This document shows positions 16,594-25,891 of a stretch of DNA of 64,000 nucleotides, piece after piece; the first letter of the stretch is position 1; each line of letters begins with the position of its first letter. Both the position numbers and the translations under genes were made by a program. Below the pieces are notes generated by a model, which did no database searches, had not been told where the DNA came from, and saw only the letters and a list, made by a program, of their open reading frames with translations. The stretch lies in the NCBI RefSeq assembly GCF_900489465.1, contig NZ_UEFQ01000016.1, positions 1-64,000 of the forward strand, read 5' to 3'. Source of the DNA: Aequorivita sp. CIP111184. GTDB lineage: Bacteria > Bacteroidota > Bacteroidia > Flavobacteriales > Flavobacteriaceae.

Positions 16594-19500
16594 ACGCTTA
16601 CTTGCTCTTTATTTTTAAGAATTGTTATTATGAGTAAAACAGTAACAATTCCTGCCAGCAAATACCACCACCAAGCCACACCAGTATTTAAATCTATGGG
16701 AGTAATATCGCCAATTAAGACCAATCCAGCCCAATATTGTGGAGCAGCTGTTCTTCCTTCTGCATTGGCAATGTAGCTTATTTTCGCTTTACGCAAGGCT
16801 TCGTCTTTAGGCATGCCTTCGGAAAGGTTGTCATAAAAAAGCTTAACAATTTTTGCGCTAGATTCTTCGTCAATTTCCCAAAGACTGGTCAAAATGCTTT
16901 CGCTACCTGCATAATTAAAAGCGTGTGCCAAAGAAATCATTCCTTCCCCAGCTTGGTAGGTGGGCTTTCCAGTTTCGCAAGCGGTGAGAATGGCGAGATT
17001 GGAAGATAGGTCTATATTATAGATTTCATAGGAATACAATGAGTTTTCATCATAATTCTCTTTATTGTCAGTTTTTTTTGCAAAAATAAGTCGGCTCAAT
17101 TCAGGACTTATATTGTTGCTTTCAGCATGTGTCCCTATGTGAATTATTTTATGCTCCTTTGCCTTATTTATGAATAGATTCTTGTTGGCGTTTTCATTTA
17201 TAAAATAATCGCCATCAAAAGTTTTGGCGTATTGCTTCACCAAATCTTCGCTAAATGGCTGTGGCAAGAGTGTTAAATATGTTTTGTCCAATTTCACGGA
17301 ATCTTTGATAGTTAACTTGTATTCTTCCTTCATTTCCTTGTTGAAACCAGGTGCAAAAGCAATAAATTCAGAAGAATAATCTGCAACTTTGCCTTTGTCT
17401 TTATAAAGCAAAAGGCTGAAATTATAGGAAATGTCATAATTTGCCAACAAACTATTGGTCGCCATTTCCTGAAAAGAGCGCATCGGTTTTGGGGTAAGCG
17501 TTTCAAAACTGAGGTTGAAAAGTTCGCGATCAGGAACGATCACAACTTTTTGGGTGTGAATATATTTTTCCAACGGAAACCATAAGGCGCTGTAAAGTTC
17601 ATAGAGCAACGGACGCATTTTTTCGACTGAAAACTCATCGTTTTCCAGTTTTGGGATATGGTTTTTTACAGACGTATAGTTCAGCTTTATCAATTTTTTT
17701 AAGGATGCTGAAACTACAAAAGCGTGAAGCTCCTCTTCAATAAAAATGTAGCGTACAATCGTGGTGTTTTCAGGTATTTTTTTCTGAAGATCGTTTAGAG
17801 GTTCTTCTAAAGTAGCATATCGCATTTTGTAATATGTAGGGAAATTTTGTTTCAAGGAATCCAAAAAATCGTCCCAGTTTTGGGAAGCTTTAAAATAGGG
17901 CTGTATGCTACTGTTTTCTGAATCGTTTAATGAAGAAACCATCTTGGCTTTCAGCTGGTTTTCTCTTGCAACAACTTCTTTTGGAATATGTTTAAAATTC
18001 ACATTATCGCGAAGGTTTAGCCGCGAGCGAATACGGCTATAGATGCTAGATTCGTGTAGGGCGATCAGTTTATCAAGATATATTTCGTTCTTGGTCATTG
18101 TATAAAGCTCCAGTCTAATTTTTTCTGCAAAATTTAAAAGCTCCTCATTTTCGGAAATAAGTAAGGTAACGTCTTCGTGATTGTTTACTACCTTTTTCCG
18201 TTGATCCAAAATGGAAATGCCTTCTTCCACTTGCTGCAACAGTTGCTTCAATAGAAAAGGACTTCTGTTTTCCGTAGAATAGTATTTTGATTGGGCATTG
18301 ATGAGCAACGCCTGTGGTTTTCTGTATTGGCTTAAAATGGAATCTGTGGCGCTAATTTTTTCACCCTTTAAAACGTTGAACTTTAAAGCTTCACTACTAT
18401 ATTTTTCTGCTTCACTGTAATTTTTTAGCAAATAATGAACCTGCGCTAAATTGATGGTGTGATAAAATTCCTGAAGGGTGTTCTTGAAATCGCCGGTATG
18501 CGTAAACGCATATGTTTCTTTTGCTAATGCAATTGCTTTTTCCTTTTTTTCGTTTTTTGCTGAAAAGAGCGAATATTCTAAAATGTTGTCCAGAAAATCT
18601 TTGGTGTAGGTTCTTCCCATGGATTTTCGATATACAGTTTCAGCTTTTTCATAGAATTTGGCTGCATTTTCAACATCGTCCATAAATTCATAGATGGTGG
18701 CGCGAGTTGATAGGGCTGCGGCCTCCCAATATAAATCTGCTCCCGGACTTGTATCTAAAAGTTTTAAGGCTTGATCTGCATTTTTTGAAGCTCCTTCAAA
18801 ATCACGGCTTGCCGTTTTGGCTTCAGCAAGAATGATGTTTGAAATGATGATGTTAATGTCGTTCATTTCAAAGAGTTTCTTTTTCTGCTCAAAGGAATAT
18901 TCAATGAGTTCCTGAGATCTGGAATACTCGCCCAATGTGTTATAAAAGGTAGCCATATTATCTATAATTACACATTGGTGGTTTTTCGCTTTTAAAGTCC
19001 TTGCTTCATCCGTAGAGCGGTTTATATATTGTTGAAACCCAGAAAGTGCTTCTTCCGAAATAGCAATGGCTTCCTGATTTTTGCCGAGAGCGTTCCATAA
19101 AACTGCAAGGTTCATTTTAACTAATGAAGGACGGTAAAAACGGTTCATAATATCGGTTTCATCTGTTTTCTCCAAGACCTTTACTGCTTCCTGAAAGTAG
19201 AATTTTGCGCTGTCAAGTTTAGCTTCCTGCCACATCATACCGCCAAGGGCATTATACACTTGGTTGTAGAAAACATAATCCTCTTTTCCAGTTTTTATTA
19301 ATAAGCGCAATGACTTCTGGTAATGTTTATTTGCTAGAAGAAAATCGCCCATTTTTGAGGCGTAATAACCACGACGATATTCCAAGCCTGCAGTATCGGT
19401 ATTGTTTTTTTCTTTGTTGCGAAATGCAAAAGGAATGGCAGTTTCCAGTATGGCGTAGGCTTTTTGTTGTTGTCCAGCATCATCATAGATCCAGCCAAGT

Positions 19501-19838
19501 TCAGTAATAGCTTCTACAACAAAATGAGGGGAGGCTTTACTCGTTATCTCTTGGGTAAGTATTTCTGCTTTTTTTAGAGCCAGCTTTTTGTCGCCGTTGT
19601 TTAATTTAGAACTTCCTTCAAACTGGATGTAATTGTAAAGACTGTCGTATATTTTTTCGGCACGATAGAAAGTGAGATTTTTTGACACTTCAGTACGCGC
19701 TTTTGCAAGGGAATCTTGCTCAATCAAAGTTTGGATTTCTATAACGGAAGTAATTTTATGCTGGGCATAACCAGCAAAAATTGAAAATATAAAAAAGAAC
19801 GGGAAGACAAAAAAGAATCTCCGGATTTTAGATACCAT
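16590..19838 (-). CDS. Periplasmic TPR-CHAT caspase-like protein 2, membrane-anchored
   Basis: A 1082-residue paralog of the protein at 7930-11190 with the same layout: signal peptide to about residue 25, TPR-rich region, C-terminal CHAT domain, one membrane span (about 1056-1075) and a short tail. The dyad is His904 ('IIHIGTHAES') and Cys954 ('AILTACETGKP'). The CHAT core is highly similar to the first copy ('PTYQAGEGMISLAHAFNYAG'), while the TPR part has diverged, which suggests a changed binding partner. It sits between mvaD and mevalonate kinase on the opposite strand, apparently inserted into that cluster, and just beyond the interrupted T9SS gene. A poor match to the shared ECF element lies 80-110 bp upstream. 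Confidence 0.9.
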   Translation of the reverse strand: MVSKIRRFFFVFPFFFIFSIFAGYAQHKITSVIEIQTLIEQDSLAKARTEVSKNLTFYRAEKIYDSLYNYIQFEGSSKLNNGDKKLALKKAEILTQEITSKASPHFVVEAITELGWIYDDAGQQQKAYAILETAIPFAFRNKEKNNTDTAGLEYRRGYYASKMGDFLLANKHYQKSLRLLIKTGKEDYVFYNQVYNALGGMMWQEAKLDSAKFYFQEAVKVLEKTDETDIMNRFYRPSLVKMNLAVLWNALGKNQEAIAISEEALSGFQQYINRSTDEARTLKAKNHQCVIIDNMATFYNTLGEYSRSQELIEYSFEQKKKLFEMNDINIIISNIILAEAKTASRDFEGASKNADQALKLLDTSPGADLYWEAAALSTRATIYEFMDDVENAAKFYEKAETVYRKSMGRTYTKDFLDNILEYSLFSAKNEKKEKAIALAKETYAFTHTGDFKNTLQEFYHTINLAQVHYLLKNYSEAEKYSSEALKFNVLKGEKISATDSILSQYRKPQALLINAQSKYYSTENRSPFLLKQLLQQVEEGISILDQRKKVVNNHEDVTLLISENEELLNFAEKIRLELYTMTKNEIYLDKLIALHESSIYSRIRSRLNLRDNVNFKHIPKEVVARENQLKAKMVSSLNDSENSSIQPYFKASQNWDDFLDSLKQNFPTYYKMRYATLEEPLNDLQKKIPENTTIVRYIFIEEELHAFVVSASLKKLIKLNYTSVKNHIPKLENDEFSVEKMRPLLYELYSALWFPLEKYIHTQKVVIVPDRELFNLSFETLTPKPMRSFQEMATNSLLANYDISYNFSLLLYKDKGKVADYSSEFIAFAPGFNKEMKEEYKLTIKDSVKLDKTYLTLLPQPFSEDLVKQYAKTFDGDYFINENANKNLFINKAKEHKIIHIGTHAESNNISPELSRLIFAKKTDNKENYDENSLYSYEIYNIDLSSNLAILTACETGKPTYQAGEGMISLAHAFNYAGSESILTSLWEIDEESSAKIVKLFYDNLSEGMPKDEALRKAKISYIANAEGRTAAPQYWAGLVLIGDITPIDLNTGVAWWWYLLAGIVTVLLIITILKNKEQVSV

Positions 19839-19919
19839 AATAGTAACAACTATAAATTAAATTATTTCCCGGGGATAGTGTTAAGAAAGATACAAATTAT
19901 TTTTGTTCAACCTGTTTCC

Positions 19920-19948
19920 GTTTCGAAAAGTTGGTTAAGATGTCATCA
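19920..19948 (-). promoter_or_regulatory. Weak candidate ECF-type promoter before CHAT gene 2
   Basis: TGATGAC (19948-19942, minus strand) is followed after 16 bp by CGAAAC (19925-19920). The -35 part is identical to P1-P4, but the -10 part lacks the CG(A)T core, so this may be chance. Confidence 0.3.
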
Positions 19949-20039
19949 ATAAAGATTATAAAGCTTAAATACAGTTTATTAAAAGCTTTGAGAATAGATT
20001 TATTCACAAATCTTTCTGAAAATATCATTGTTAAAATGG

Positions 20040-20047
20040 TTATCTTT
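20040..20047 (+). promoter_or_regulatory. TAnnTTTG box upstream of mevalonate kinase
   Basis: TATCTTTG matches the -7 consensus. It lies about 60 bp before the ATG at 20109; no TTG at proper -33 spacing is seen. Confidence 0.45.
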
Positions 20048-20108
20048 GTGGCAGATTTCAGTTTTAAGAATTTAAATCTGTATTTTTATAGTTACAATAA
20101 CACAACCT

Positions 20109-21047
20109 ATGCGTGGCCCCCTCTTTTACTCAAAAATTTTACTTTTCGGCGAATATGGAATTATAAAAGATTCCAAAGGACTTTCCATTCCGTATAATTT
20201 TTATAATGGTGCGTTGAAAATTGATGTTCACCATACAATTTCCACTCACAAATCAAATGCAAGTCTTAAAAGATTTGCAGAATATTTAGAGACTATTCAA
20301 ACCGAAAACCCAAAATTGGTTTCTTTTGATATGGATGCCCTTAAAAAAGATGTGGAAAACGGACTTTATTTTGATAGCAGTATTCCACAGGGTTACGGTG
20401 TAGGAAGCAGCGGTGCTTTGGTGGCTGCTATTTATGATAAATATGCAAAAGATAAAATTACCGTTCTTGAAAATCTTACCCGTGAAAAATTACTTTCATT
20501 AAAGGCTATTTTTGCTGAAATGGAATCTTTTTTCCACGGAAAATCTTCAGGTTTAGATCCTTTGAATAGTTATTTAAGTCTTCCAATTTTAATCAATTCC
20601 AAAGACAATATTGAGCCTGCTGGAATCCCTTCCCAAACCGAAAATGGAAAAGGCGCTGTCTTTTTGTTGGACAGTGGTAGCACGGGTGAAACCGCACCAA
20701 TGGTTCAGATATTTATGGAAAGCATGAAGCAAGAGGGTTTCAGAAATATGCTGAAAGACCAATTCGTAAAACATACCGATGCCTGTGTTGATGATTTTTT
20801 AAAGGGAGATGTAAAATCACTTTTTGGAAATATCAAACAACTCTCTAAAGTAGTGCTGGATAATTTTAAACCTATGATTCCCGCACAGTTCCACAAACTT
20901 TGGAAGAACGGAATTGATAGTAATGCCTATTATCTAAAACTCTGTGGTTCCGGTGGTGGTGGCTATATGCTTGGCTTCACCGAAGACATTGACAAGGCTC
21001 GCACAGCTTTGAAAGACTATAAACTTGAAGTAGTTTACAGTTTTTAG
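20109..21047 (+). CDS. mvk: Mevalonate kinase (GHMP kinase)
   Basis: The 312-residue protein phosphorylates mevalonate to 5-phosphomevalonate. It has the GHMP opening 'SKILLFGEYGII', the ATP-binding loop 'PQGYGVGSSGALVAAI', the 'KSSGLDPLNSY' motif with the catalytic Asp, and the C-terminal 'LCGSGGGGYMLGF' loop. Length suits bacterial mevalonate kinases. A UbiA prenyltransferase follows 49 bp downstream on the same strand. Phosphomevalonate kinase could be a related GHMP protein elsewhere; substrate assignment here rests on the flavobacterial gene neighbourhood with mvaD. Confidence 0.85.
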   Translation: MRGPLFYSKILLFGEYGIIKDSKGLSIPYNFYNGALKIDVHHTISTHKSNASLKRFAEYLETIQTENPKLVSFDMDALKKDVENGLYFDSSIPQGYGVGSSGALVAAIYDKYAKDKITVLENLTREKLLSLKAIFAEMESFFHGKSSGLDPLNSYLSLPILINSKDNIEPAGIPSQTENGKGAVFLLDSGSTGETAPMVQIFMESMKQEGFRNMLKDQFVKHTDACVDDFLKGDVKSLFGNIKQLSKVVLDNFKPMIPAQFHKLWKNGIDSNAYYLKLCGSGGGGYMLGFTEDIDKARTALKDYKLEVVYSF

Positions 21048-21096
21048 GAATGAATTTTTCTGAAATTTCTTTCAGATTTTTCCAACTTTAAAATTT

Positions 21097-22008
21097 ATGT
21101 TGACGCGAAAACAAAAACTCTTCCTTCTAAAGTTTTTTAGCTTGTTTTCTGTGGTTCGCGGCTATAACATACTCATTATTGTAATTGCACAATATCTTAC
21201 CAGCATTTATATTTTAGCGCCAAACTTGCCGGTACGGCAGGTTTTGTTTGATGTGAATTTGCTTATGTTGGTGCTCGCATCATCTTCAGCAATTGCCAGT
21301 GGTTACATTATAAATAGTTTTTACGATAGTGAAAAGGATTTAATAAATAGACCTCGGAAAACAATGCTCGACAAACTTGTGAGTCAGCGCACCAAACTTT
21401 CCGCTTATTTTGTACTCAACTTTTTGTCTGTCATTTTTGCGAGCTATGTTTCATTTAGAGCGGTGCTATTTTTCTCTATTTATATTTTTTTCCTTTGGTT
21501 CTATTCTCACAAGCTCAAGAAATATCCTTTTATAGGAAACATCACCGCAGCAGTTCTTGCAGTAATACCATTCTTTGCGATTTTTGTGCATTACGGCAAC
21601 TTTGATGTTGTGATTTTCGTGCACGCTACTTTTCTGTTTTTGCTAATCTCCATGCGCGAGTTGGTGAAAGATCTCGAAAATATAAAGGGCGATTTAACCC
21701 ATGGTTATAAAACCATTCCCGTGGTTTATGGCGAAAAAACTTCAAAAAGAATGCTTACAGTTTTAAGTATTTTAACGCTTGTCCCAATCTTTCTGCTAAT
21801 TACAAAATTTAAGGAAGAGATAGGGTATATGGATTACTATTTTTATGCAAGTATCGTTGGCTTAGCTGTGTTTCTTGCGGTTTTATGGTATTCAAAAAAT
21901 AAAATACATTACATTATTCTACACAATATTCTAAAATTTGCCATAGTTCTCGGCGTGTTCAGTATTGTGCTAATTCATGTAAATTTATTGCTTCACCGCT
22001 TTTTTTAA
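21097..22008 (+). CDS. UbiA-family prenyltransferase
   Basis: This 303-residue integral membrane protein has about eight to nine hydrophobic spans and both Asp-rich motifs of the UbiA family: 'NSFYDSEKDLINRP' (NxxxDxxxD) in the first cytoplasmic loop and 'DLENIKGDLTHGYKTIPV' in the second. Such enzymes move a prenyl chain from an isoprenoid diphosphate to an acceptor. In flavobacteria this gene is often annotated as geranylgeranylglycerol-phosphate geranylgeranyltransferase, but the acceptor cannot be told from sequence alone. Location after mevalonate kinase fits isoprenoid use. It converges on the methylase gene with only 5 bp between stops. Confidence 0.85.
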   Translation: MLTRKQKLFLLKFFSLFSVVRGYNILIIVIAQYLTSIYILAPNLPVRQVLFDVNLLMLVLASSSAIASGYIINSFYDSEKDLINRPRKTMLDKLVSQRTKLSAYFVLNFLSVIFASYVSFRAVLFFSIYIFFLWFYSHKLKKYPFIGNITAAVLAVIPFFAIFVHYGNFDVVIFVHATFLFLLISMRELVKDLENIKGDLTHGYKTIPVVYGEKTSKRMLTVLSILTLVPIFLLITKFKEEIGYMDYYFYASIVGLAVFLAVLWYSKNKIHYIILHNILKFAIVLGVFSIVLIHVNLLLHRFF

Positions 22009-22013
22009 AGTGA

Positions 22014-22568
22014 TTATTCTTTTAAGTTTTTCAACTTCACAAAAAGATCCCAAATTACAACCCCAACGCTTACCGAAATATTTAACGAATGCTTGGTTCC
22101 AAACTGTGGAATTTCAATCACAGCATCACTCGCAGTAACAACTTTTTGCTGCACGCCTTTCACTTCGTTTCCAAAAATTACTGCATAGGTCAATTCTTTT
22201 TGAACTGAAAAATCATCGAGATTTATAGCAAGTTCGGCTTGCTCAATGGAAGCTACAAAAACACCTTCTTTTTGTAGTTTCGAAACTACGTCCATAACAT
22301 TTTCGGCATATTCCCATTCCACACTATCTGTCGCGCCCAAAGCGGTTTTTTGAATGTCCTTGTGCGGCGGCTGCGCGGTAATGCCACAGAGGTAAATTTT
22401 CTTCACCAAAAAAGCATCAGCCGTCCGAAACACGGAGCCAATATTGTTCAAACTTCTAATGTTGTCAAGAATAATTATCAAAGGCGTTTTTTCAGCAGCT
22501 TTGTACTCTTCGGCATTGATGCGATCCAGTTCGCTGTTTTTTAGCTTGCGGTTTTTCATAGACGGCAA
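22014..22568 (-). CDS. SpoU/TrmH-family RNA 2'-O-methyltransferase
   Basis: The 184-residue protein has the three SPOUT motifs: 'LNNIGSVFRTADAF' (motif 1), 'AVIFGNEVKGV' (motif 2) and 'IPQFGTKHSLNISVSVGV' (motif 3). It forms a knotted SAM-binding fold and methylates ribose in tRNA or rRNA. It lacks an N-terminal substrate-binding extension, as in TrmL/TrmH-like short forms, so the exact target is open. It lies divergent to mutS. Confidence 0.88.
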   Translation of the reverse strand: MPSMKNRKLKNSELDRINAEEYKAAEKTPLIIILDNIRSLNNIGSVFRTADAFLVKKIYLCGITAQPPHKDIQKTALGATDSVEWEYAENVMDVVSKLQKEGVFVASIEQAELAINLDDFSVQKELTYAVIFGNEVKGVQQKVVTASDAVIEIPQFGTKHSLNISVSVGVVIWDLFVKLKNLKE

Positions 22569-22689
22569 AGTTAATAGTTAGCGGGCTAAAATTGAAGCCA
22601 ATTGTTGATAAAACAGCATAATTCATAACCACTTCATTTTAAATAAAAGAGCATTTTCGTTACATTTATCGATTAAAGATTTTTGAATT

Positions 22690-25305
22690 ATGGCGACGAA
22701 GGAAACCCCATTGATGAAACAGTACAATACTATCAAAGCAAAGTATCCCGATGCTTTGCTGTTGTTTCGTGTGGGTGATTTTTACGAGACTTTTGGGGGA
22801 GATGCAGTGCGAGCCGCAGGAATTTTAAATATAACGCTTACAGCAAGGAATAACGGCGGTGATAATGTGGAGCTCGCTGGTTTTCCACATCATTCCTTAA
22901 ATACGTATTTGCCAAAACTGGTAATGGCTGGCTGCCGTGTTGCAATCTGCGACCAATTGGAAGATCCAAAAATGACCAAAACCATAGTAAAGCGCGGCGT
23001 TACTGAATTGGTTACACCAGGTGTGGCATTTAATGACGATATTCTACAATCAAAGTCTAACAATTTCTTGGCAGCCGTTCACTTCGGTTCAAAGAATTTG
23101 GGCGTTTCTTTTTTAGATGTTTCCACAGGTGAGTTTTTGGTTTCCGAAGGTTCTGCGGAATACATTGATAAACTGCTTCAGAATTTCAGTCCTTCGGAAG
23201 TACTTTTTTCAAAGCAGAAACGAAAGCTTTTCTCCGAAACGTTTGGCAGTCAATATCACGTATTTCATTTGGAAGATTGGATTTTTCAAACCGATTATTC
23301 TTTTGAAACACTCACGAAGCATTTCAACACAAAAAATCTGAAAGGTTTTGGCGTGGATCATTTGGAAGACGGAATTATCGCTGCCGGTGCGGCACTTCAT
23401 TATTTAAGTGAAACTAGACATACAAAACTCCAGCATATTTCCCGTTTGTCGCGAATTGCGGAAGACGAATACGTTTGGATGGACCGTTTTACCATTCGTA
23501 ATTTGGAGCTGTACCATTCCAATCAGCAGAATGCGGTTACGCTTATGGATGTGATTGATAAAACCATTTCGCCTATGGGCGGAAGGCTTTTAAAACGCTG
23601 GATGGCGCTCCCGCTTAAAAATGCTGAAAAGATAAATAGACGTCACGAAGTAGTCAGTTTTTTGCTCGACAATATAGTTACTTTGGAAAAAATACAGCAA
23701 TACACCAAACGCATCGGTGATTTGGAGCGATTGATTTCAAAAGTTGCAACCGGAAAAGTGAATCCACGCGAGGTTATTCAGCTTAAAAATTCATTGGAAG
23801 CCGTAGTTCCTATAAAAGCACTGGCATTGAATTCTAAGAATGAATCACTGAAAATTATTGGCGAACAATTACACGATTGTGAATTGCTTCGGAGCAAAAT
23901 AAAGGAAACACTTTTTGAGGAAGCTCCAGTAAACATCTTGAAAGGAAGCACAATAGCTGAAGGTTTTTCGGAAACCCTTGATGAGCTCCGTAATATTTCA
24001 GCAAACGGTAAAGAATATTTGGATGAAATGCTGGAACGCGAAACCAAACGCACGGGCATTTCTTCACTTAAGATTGCTTCCAACAACGTTTTCGGATATT
24101 ACATTGAAGTACGAAACACCCACAAAGACAAGGTTCCGCCAGAATGGATTCGCAAACAAACCCTTGTAAGCGCTGAACGATATATAACTGAAGAACTAAA
24201 AGAATACGAAACAAAAATTCTTGGTGCCGAAGAAAAGATACTCGCTTTAGAGCAGGAGATCTTTGCAAAACTAGTGGATTGGATGCTTCAATTTATTGGT
24301 TCGGTTCAGCAAAACGCAGCTTTGATTGCACAAATGGACTGTTTGTGTTCTTTTGCAACGCAGGCCAAAGAAGCAAATTACACACGTCCGCTTTTAGATG
24401 AAACTTTCGATTTGGATATAAAGGAAGGTCGCCATCCGGTTATTGAAAAACAACTTCCTCCAGATGCACCTTATATTGCAAACGATGTTTTTCTAGATCG
24501 AGAAAACCAGCAAATTATTATGATTACTGGGCCAAACATGAGTGGTAAATCGGCTATTCTTCGTCAGACTGCTTTGATTGTTTTGTTAGCACAGATGGGT
24601 AGTTTTGTTCCCGCTTCTGCTGTGCGAATGGGTTGTGTGGATAAAATTTTCACTAGGGTAGGTGCCAGCGATAATATTTCGATGGGTGAATCTACTTTTA
24701 TGGTTGAAATGAACGAAACGGCGAACATTCTGAACAACCTTTCAGAGCGGAGTTTGATTCTTTTGGATGAAATAGGTCGTGGAACCAGCACCTATGACGG
24801 AATTTCAATTGCTTGGGCAATTAGCGAATATTTGCATGAACATCCTTCGCGTGGTAAAACACTTTTTGCGACTCATTATCACGAATTGAATGAGATGACC
24901 GAAACTTTTCCGCGAGTAAAAAACTATAATGTTTCCGTGAAGGAATTGAAGGATAATGTTCTTTTCCTTCGGAAATTGGTTCCCGGTGGAAGTCACCACA
25001 GTTTTGGAATTCACGTTGCAAAAATGGCCGGAATGCCACAAGCTGTTCTTCAAAGAGCAAATAAAATTCTGAAAAGGCTTGAAAAAAGTCACGCTTCCGA
25101 AGAATTGACCGAAGAAATGAAGGCAGTTTCAAAAGAGGAGATGCAATTGAGCTTTTTTAAACTAGACGATCCGCTGCTGGAAGAACTGCGCGAAGAGATA
25201 TTAGATATTGATATTGATACACTTACGCCTGTTGAGGCTTTAATGAAGCTGAATGAGATTCGGCGTATGTTACAGCGAAACGCATCGGTTAAATTGAAAA
25301 AGTAA
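22690..25305 (+). CDS. mutS: DNA mismatch repair protein MutS
   Basis: This 871-residue MutS recognises mismatches and recruits MutL. The mismatch-binding Phe-x-Glu motif is present ('[13 protein letters not shown]', domain I). The ATPase has Walker A '[14 protein letters not shown]', the '[14 protein letters not shown]' segment, Walker B '[17 protein letters not shown]' and the His loop '[12 protein letters not shown]'. Length is standard for bacterial MutS1, including a C-terminal tail after residue 800. The ATG at 22690 gives the expected start ('[16 protein letters not shown]'). It is monocistronic, followed by tRNA genes. Confidence 0.97.
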   Translation: MATKETPLMKQYNTIKAKYPDALLLFRVGDFYETFGGDAVRAAGILNITLTARNNGGDNVELAGFPHHSLNTYLPKLVMAGCRVAICDQLEDPKMTKTIVKRGVTELVTPGVAFNDDILQSKSNNFLAAVHFGSKNLGVSFLDVSTGEFLVSEGSAEYIDKLLQNFSPSEVLFSKQKRKLFSETFGSQYHVFHLEDWIFQTDYSFETLTKHFNTKNLKGFGVDHLEDGIIAAGAALHYLSETRHTKLQHISRLSRIAEDEYVWMDRFTIRNLELYHSNQQNAVTLMDVIDKTISPMGGRLLKRWMALPLKNAEKINRRHEVVSFLLDNIVTLEKIQQYTKRIGDLERLISKVATGKVNPREVIQLKNSLEAVVPIKALALNSKNESLKIIGEQLHDCELLRSKIKETLFEEAPVNILKGSTIAEGFSETLDELRNISANGKEYLDEMLERETKRTGISSLKIASNNVFGYYIEVRNTHKDKVPPEWIRKQTLVSAERYITEELKEYETKILGAEEKILALEQEIFAKLVDWMLQFIGSVQQNAALIAQMDCLCSFATQAKEANYTRPLLDETFDLDIKEGRHPVIEKQLPPDAPYIANDVFLDRENQQIIMITGPNMSGKSAILRQTALIVLLAQMGSFVPASAVRMGCVDKIFTRVGASDNISMGESTFMVEMNETANILNNLSERSLILLDEIGRGTSTYDGISIAWAISEYLHEHPSRGKTLFATHYHELNEMTETFPRVKNYNVSVKELKDNVLFLRKLVPGGSHHSFGIHVAKMAGMPQAVLQRANKILKRLEKSHASEELTEEMKAVSKEEMQLSFFKLDDPLLEELREEILDIDIDTLTPVEALMKLNEIRRMLQRNASVKLKK

Positions 25306-25334
25306 AATTCGATAATAATTTATCGAAAAACACT

Positions 25335-25363
25335 TTGCGTTTGAAGTAAAATTTTTAAATTTG
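25335..25363 (+). promoter_or_regulatory. Promoter of tRNA-Gly
   Basis: TTG (25335-25337) and TAAATTTG (25356-25363) are 18 bp apart, a full match to the Bacteroidota -33/-7 promoter. The tRNA begins 40 bp further on. Confidence 0.7.
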
Positions 25364-25403
25364 CTCCCGCTTTGATAAGCAAGCAACGTTCATATAATAT
25401 TCT

Positions 25404-25476
25404 GCGAAAATAGCTCAGTTGGTAGAGCGCCACCTTGCCAAGGTGGAGGTCGCGGGTTCGAATCCCGTTTTTCGCT
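25404..25476 (+). tRNA. tRNA-Gly (GCC)
   Basis: A complete cloverleaf: acceptor GCGAAAA/TTTTCGC, D-arm 'GCTCAGTTGGTAGAGC', anticodon stem CCACC/GGTGG with loop TTGCCAA giving anticodon GCC, and T-arm GCGGG-TTCGAAT-CCCGT. The discriminator is T and CCA is not encoded. It is followed directly by two tRNA-derived repeats. Confidence 0.96.
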
Positions 25477-25597
25477 CAGATTGCGAGAACCTCTTTAGGT
25501 CGCGGGTTCCCCCGAAGCGTCGGGGCCGTTTTTCGCTCAGATTGCGAGAACCTTTTAGGTCGCGGGTTCCCCCGAAACGTCGGGGACGTTTTTCGCT
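25477..25597 (+). repeat. Two tandem tRNA-Gly-derived repeats with inserted palindrome
   Basis: Units 25477-25537 and 25538-25597 (61 and 60 bp) each repeat the 3' part of tRNA-Gly. They keep AGGTCGCGGGTTC and the end CGTTTTTCGCT, but the T-loop bases are replaced by a palindrome, CCCCGA-AGCG-TCGGGG (25510-25525) and CCCCGA-AACG-TCGGGG (25570-25585). Each unit also starts with GCGAGAA, which can pair fully (one G-U) with TTTTCGC. Each therefore looks like a tRNA acceptor stem holding a hairpin, without D- and anticodon arms. They would be co-transcribed with the tRNA up to the terminator at 25606-25630. Confidence 0.8.
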
Positions 25598-25605
25598 CAA
25601 TCCTG

Positions 25606-25630
25606 ATGCCGATAAAGTTCGGCATTTTTT
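25606..25630 (+). terminator. Terminator after tRNA-Gly and its repeats
   Basis: ATGCCGA (25606-25612) pairs with TCGGCAT (25619-25625), followed by a T-run. Confidence 0.88.
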
Positions 25631-25664
25631 GTAAAGTCCCGGTTGCAACTGGCAACCGAATTAA

Positions 25665-25748
25665 GCTGATGTGGTGGAATTGGTAGACACGCCGGACTTA
25701 AAATCCTGTGACCATTAGGTCGTGCGGGTTCAAGTCCCGCCATCAGTA
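25665..25748 (+). tRNA. tRNA-Leu (TAA)
   Basis: An 84-nt class II tRNA: acceptor GCTGATG/CATCAGT (terminal G-U pair), D-arm 'GTGGAATTGGTAGACAC', anticodon loop CTTAAAA giving TAA, a long variable arm, and T-arm GCGGG-TTCAAGT-CCCGC. CCA is not encoded. A 7-bp hairpin (CGGTTGC/GCAACCG, 25640-25658) lies just upstream. Confidence 0.95.
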
Positions 25749-25752
25749 CGTA

Positions 25753-25790
25753 AATGCCTCGTAATTATATAATTACGAGGCATTTTTTTT
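25753..25790 (+). terminator. Terminator after tRNA-Leu
   Basis: A perfect 14-bp stem, AATGCCTCGTAATT (25753-25766) with its complement at 25771-25784, is followed by a T-run. Confidence 0.92.
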
Positions 25791-25837
25791 ACTTCAACTA
25801 TTTCCTGAAATGTATATTAGTATAAAGTCTAGATATA

Positions 25838-25871
25838 AAAAAAGCCCTTTCATATTTGAAAGAGCTTTTTG
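25838..25871 (-). terminator. Terminator of the 83-residue lipoprotein gene
   Basis: The arms 25839-25851 and 25858-25870 pair with one mismatch, with T-runs on both strands. It follows the minus-strand gene stop by 21 bp. Confidence 0.8.
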
Positions 25872-25891
25872 TTTTTTAGCAAAAGAATTGC

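Noticed and set aside
19931-20197. An 88-codon ORF before mevalonate kinase
   Set aside because: It runs into the kinase in another frame and lacks coding character; the region is promoter DNA.
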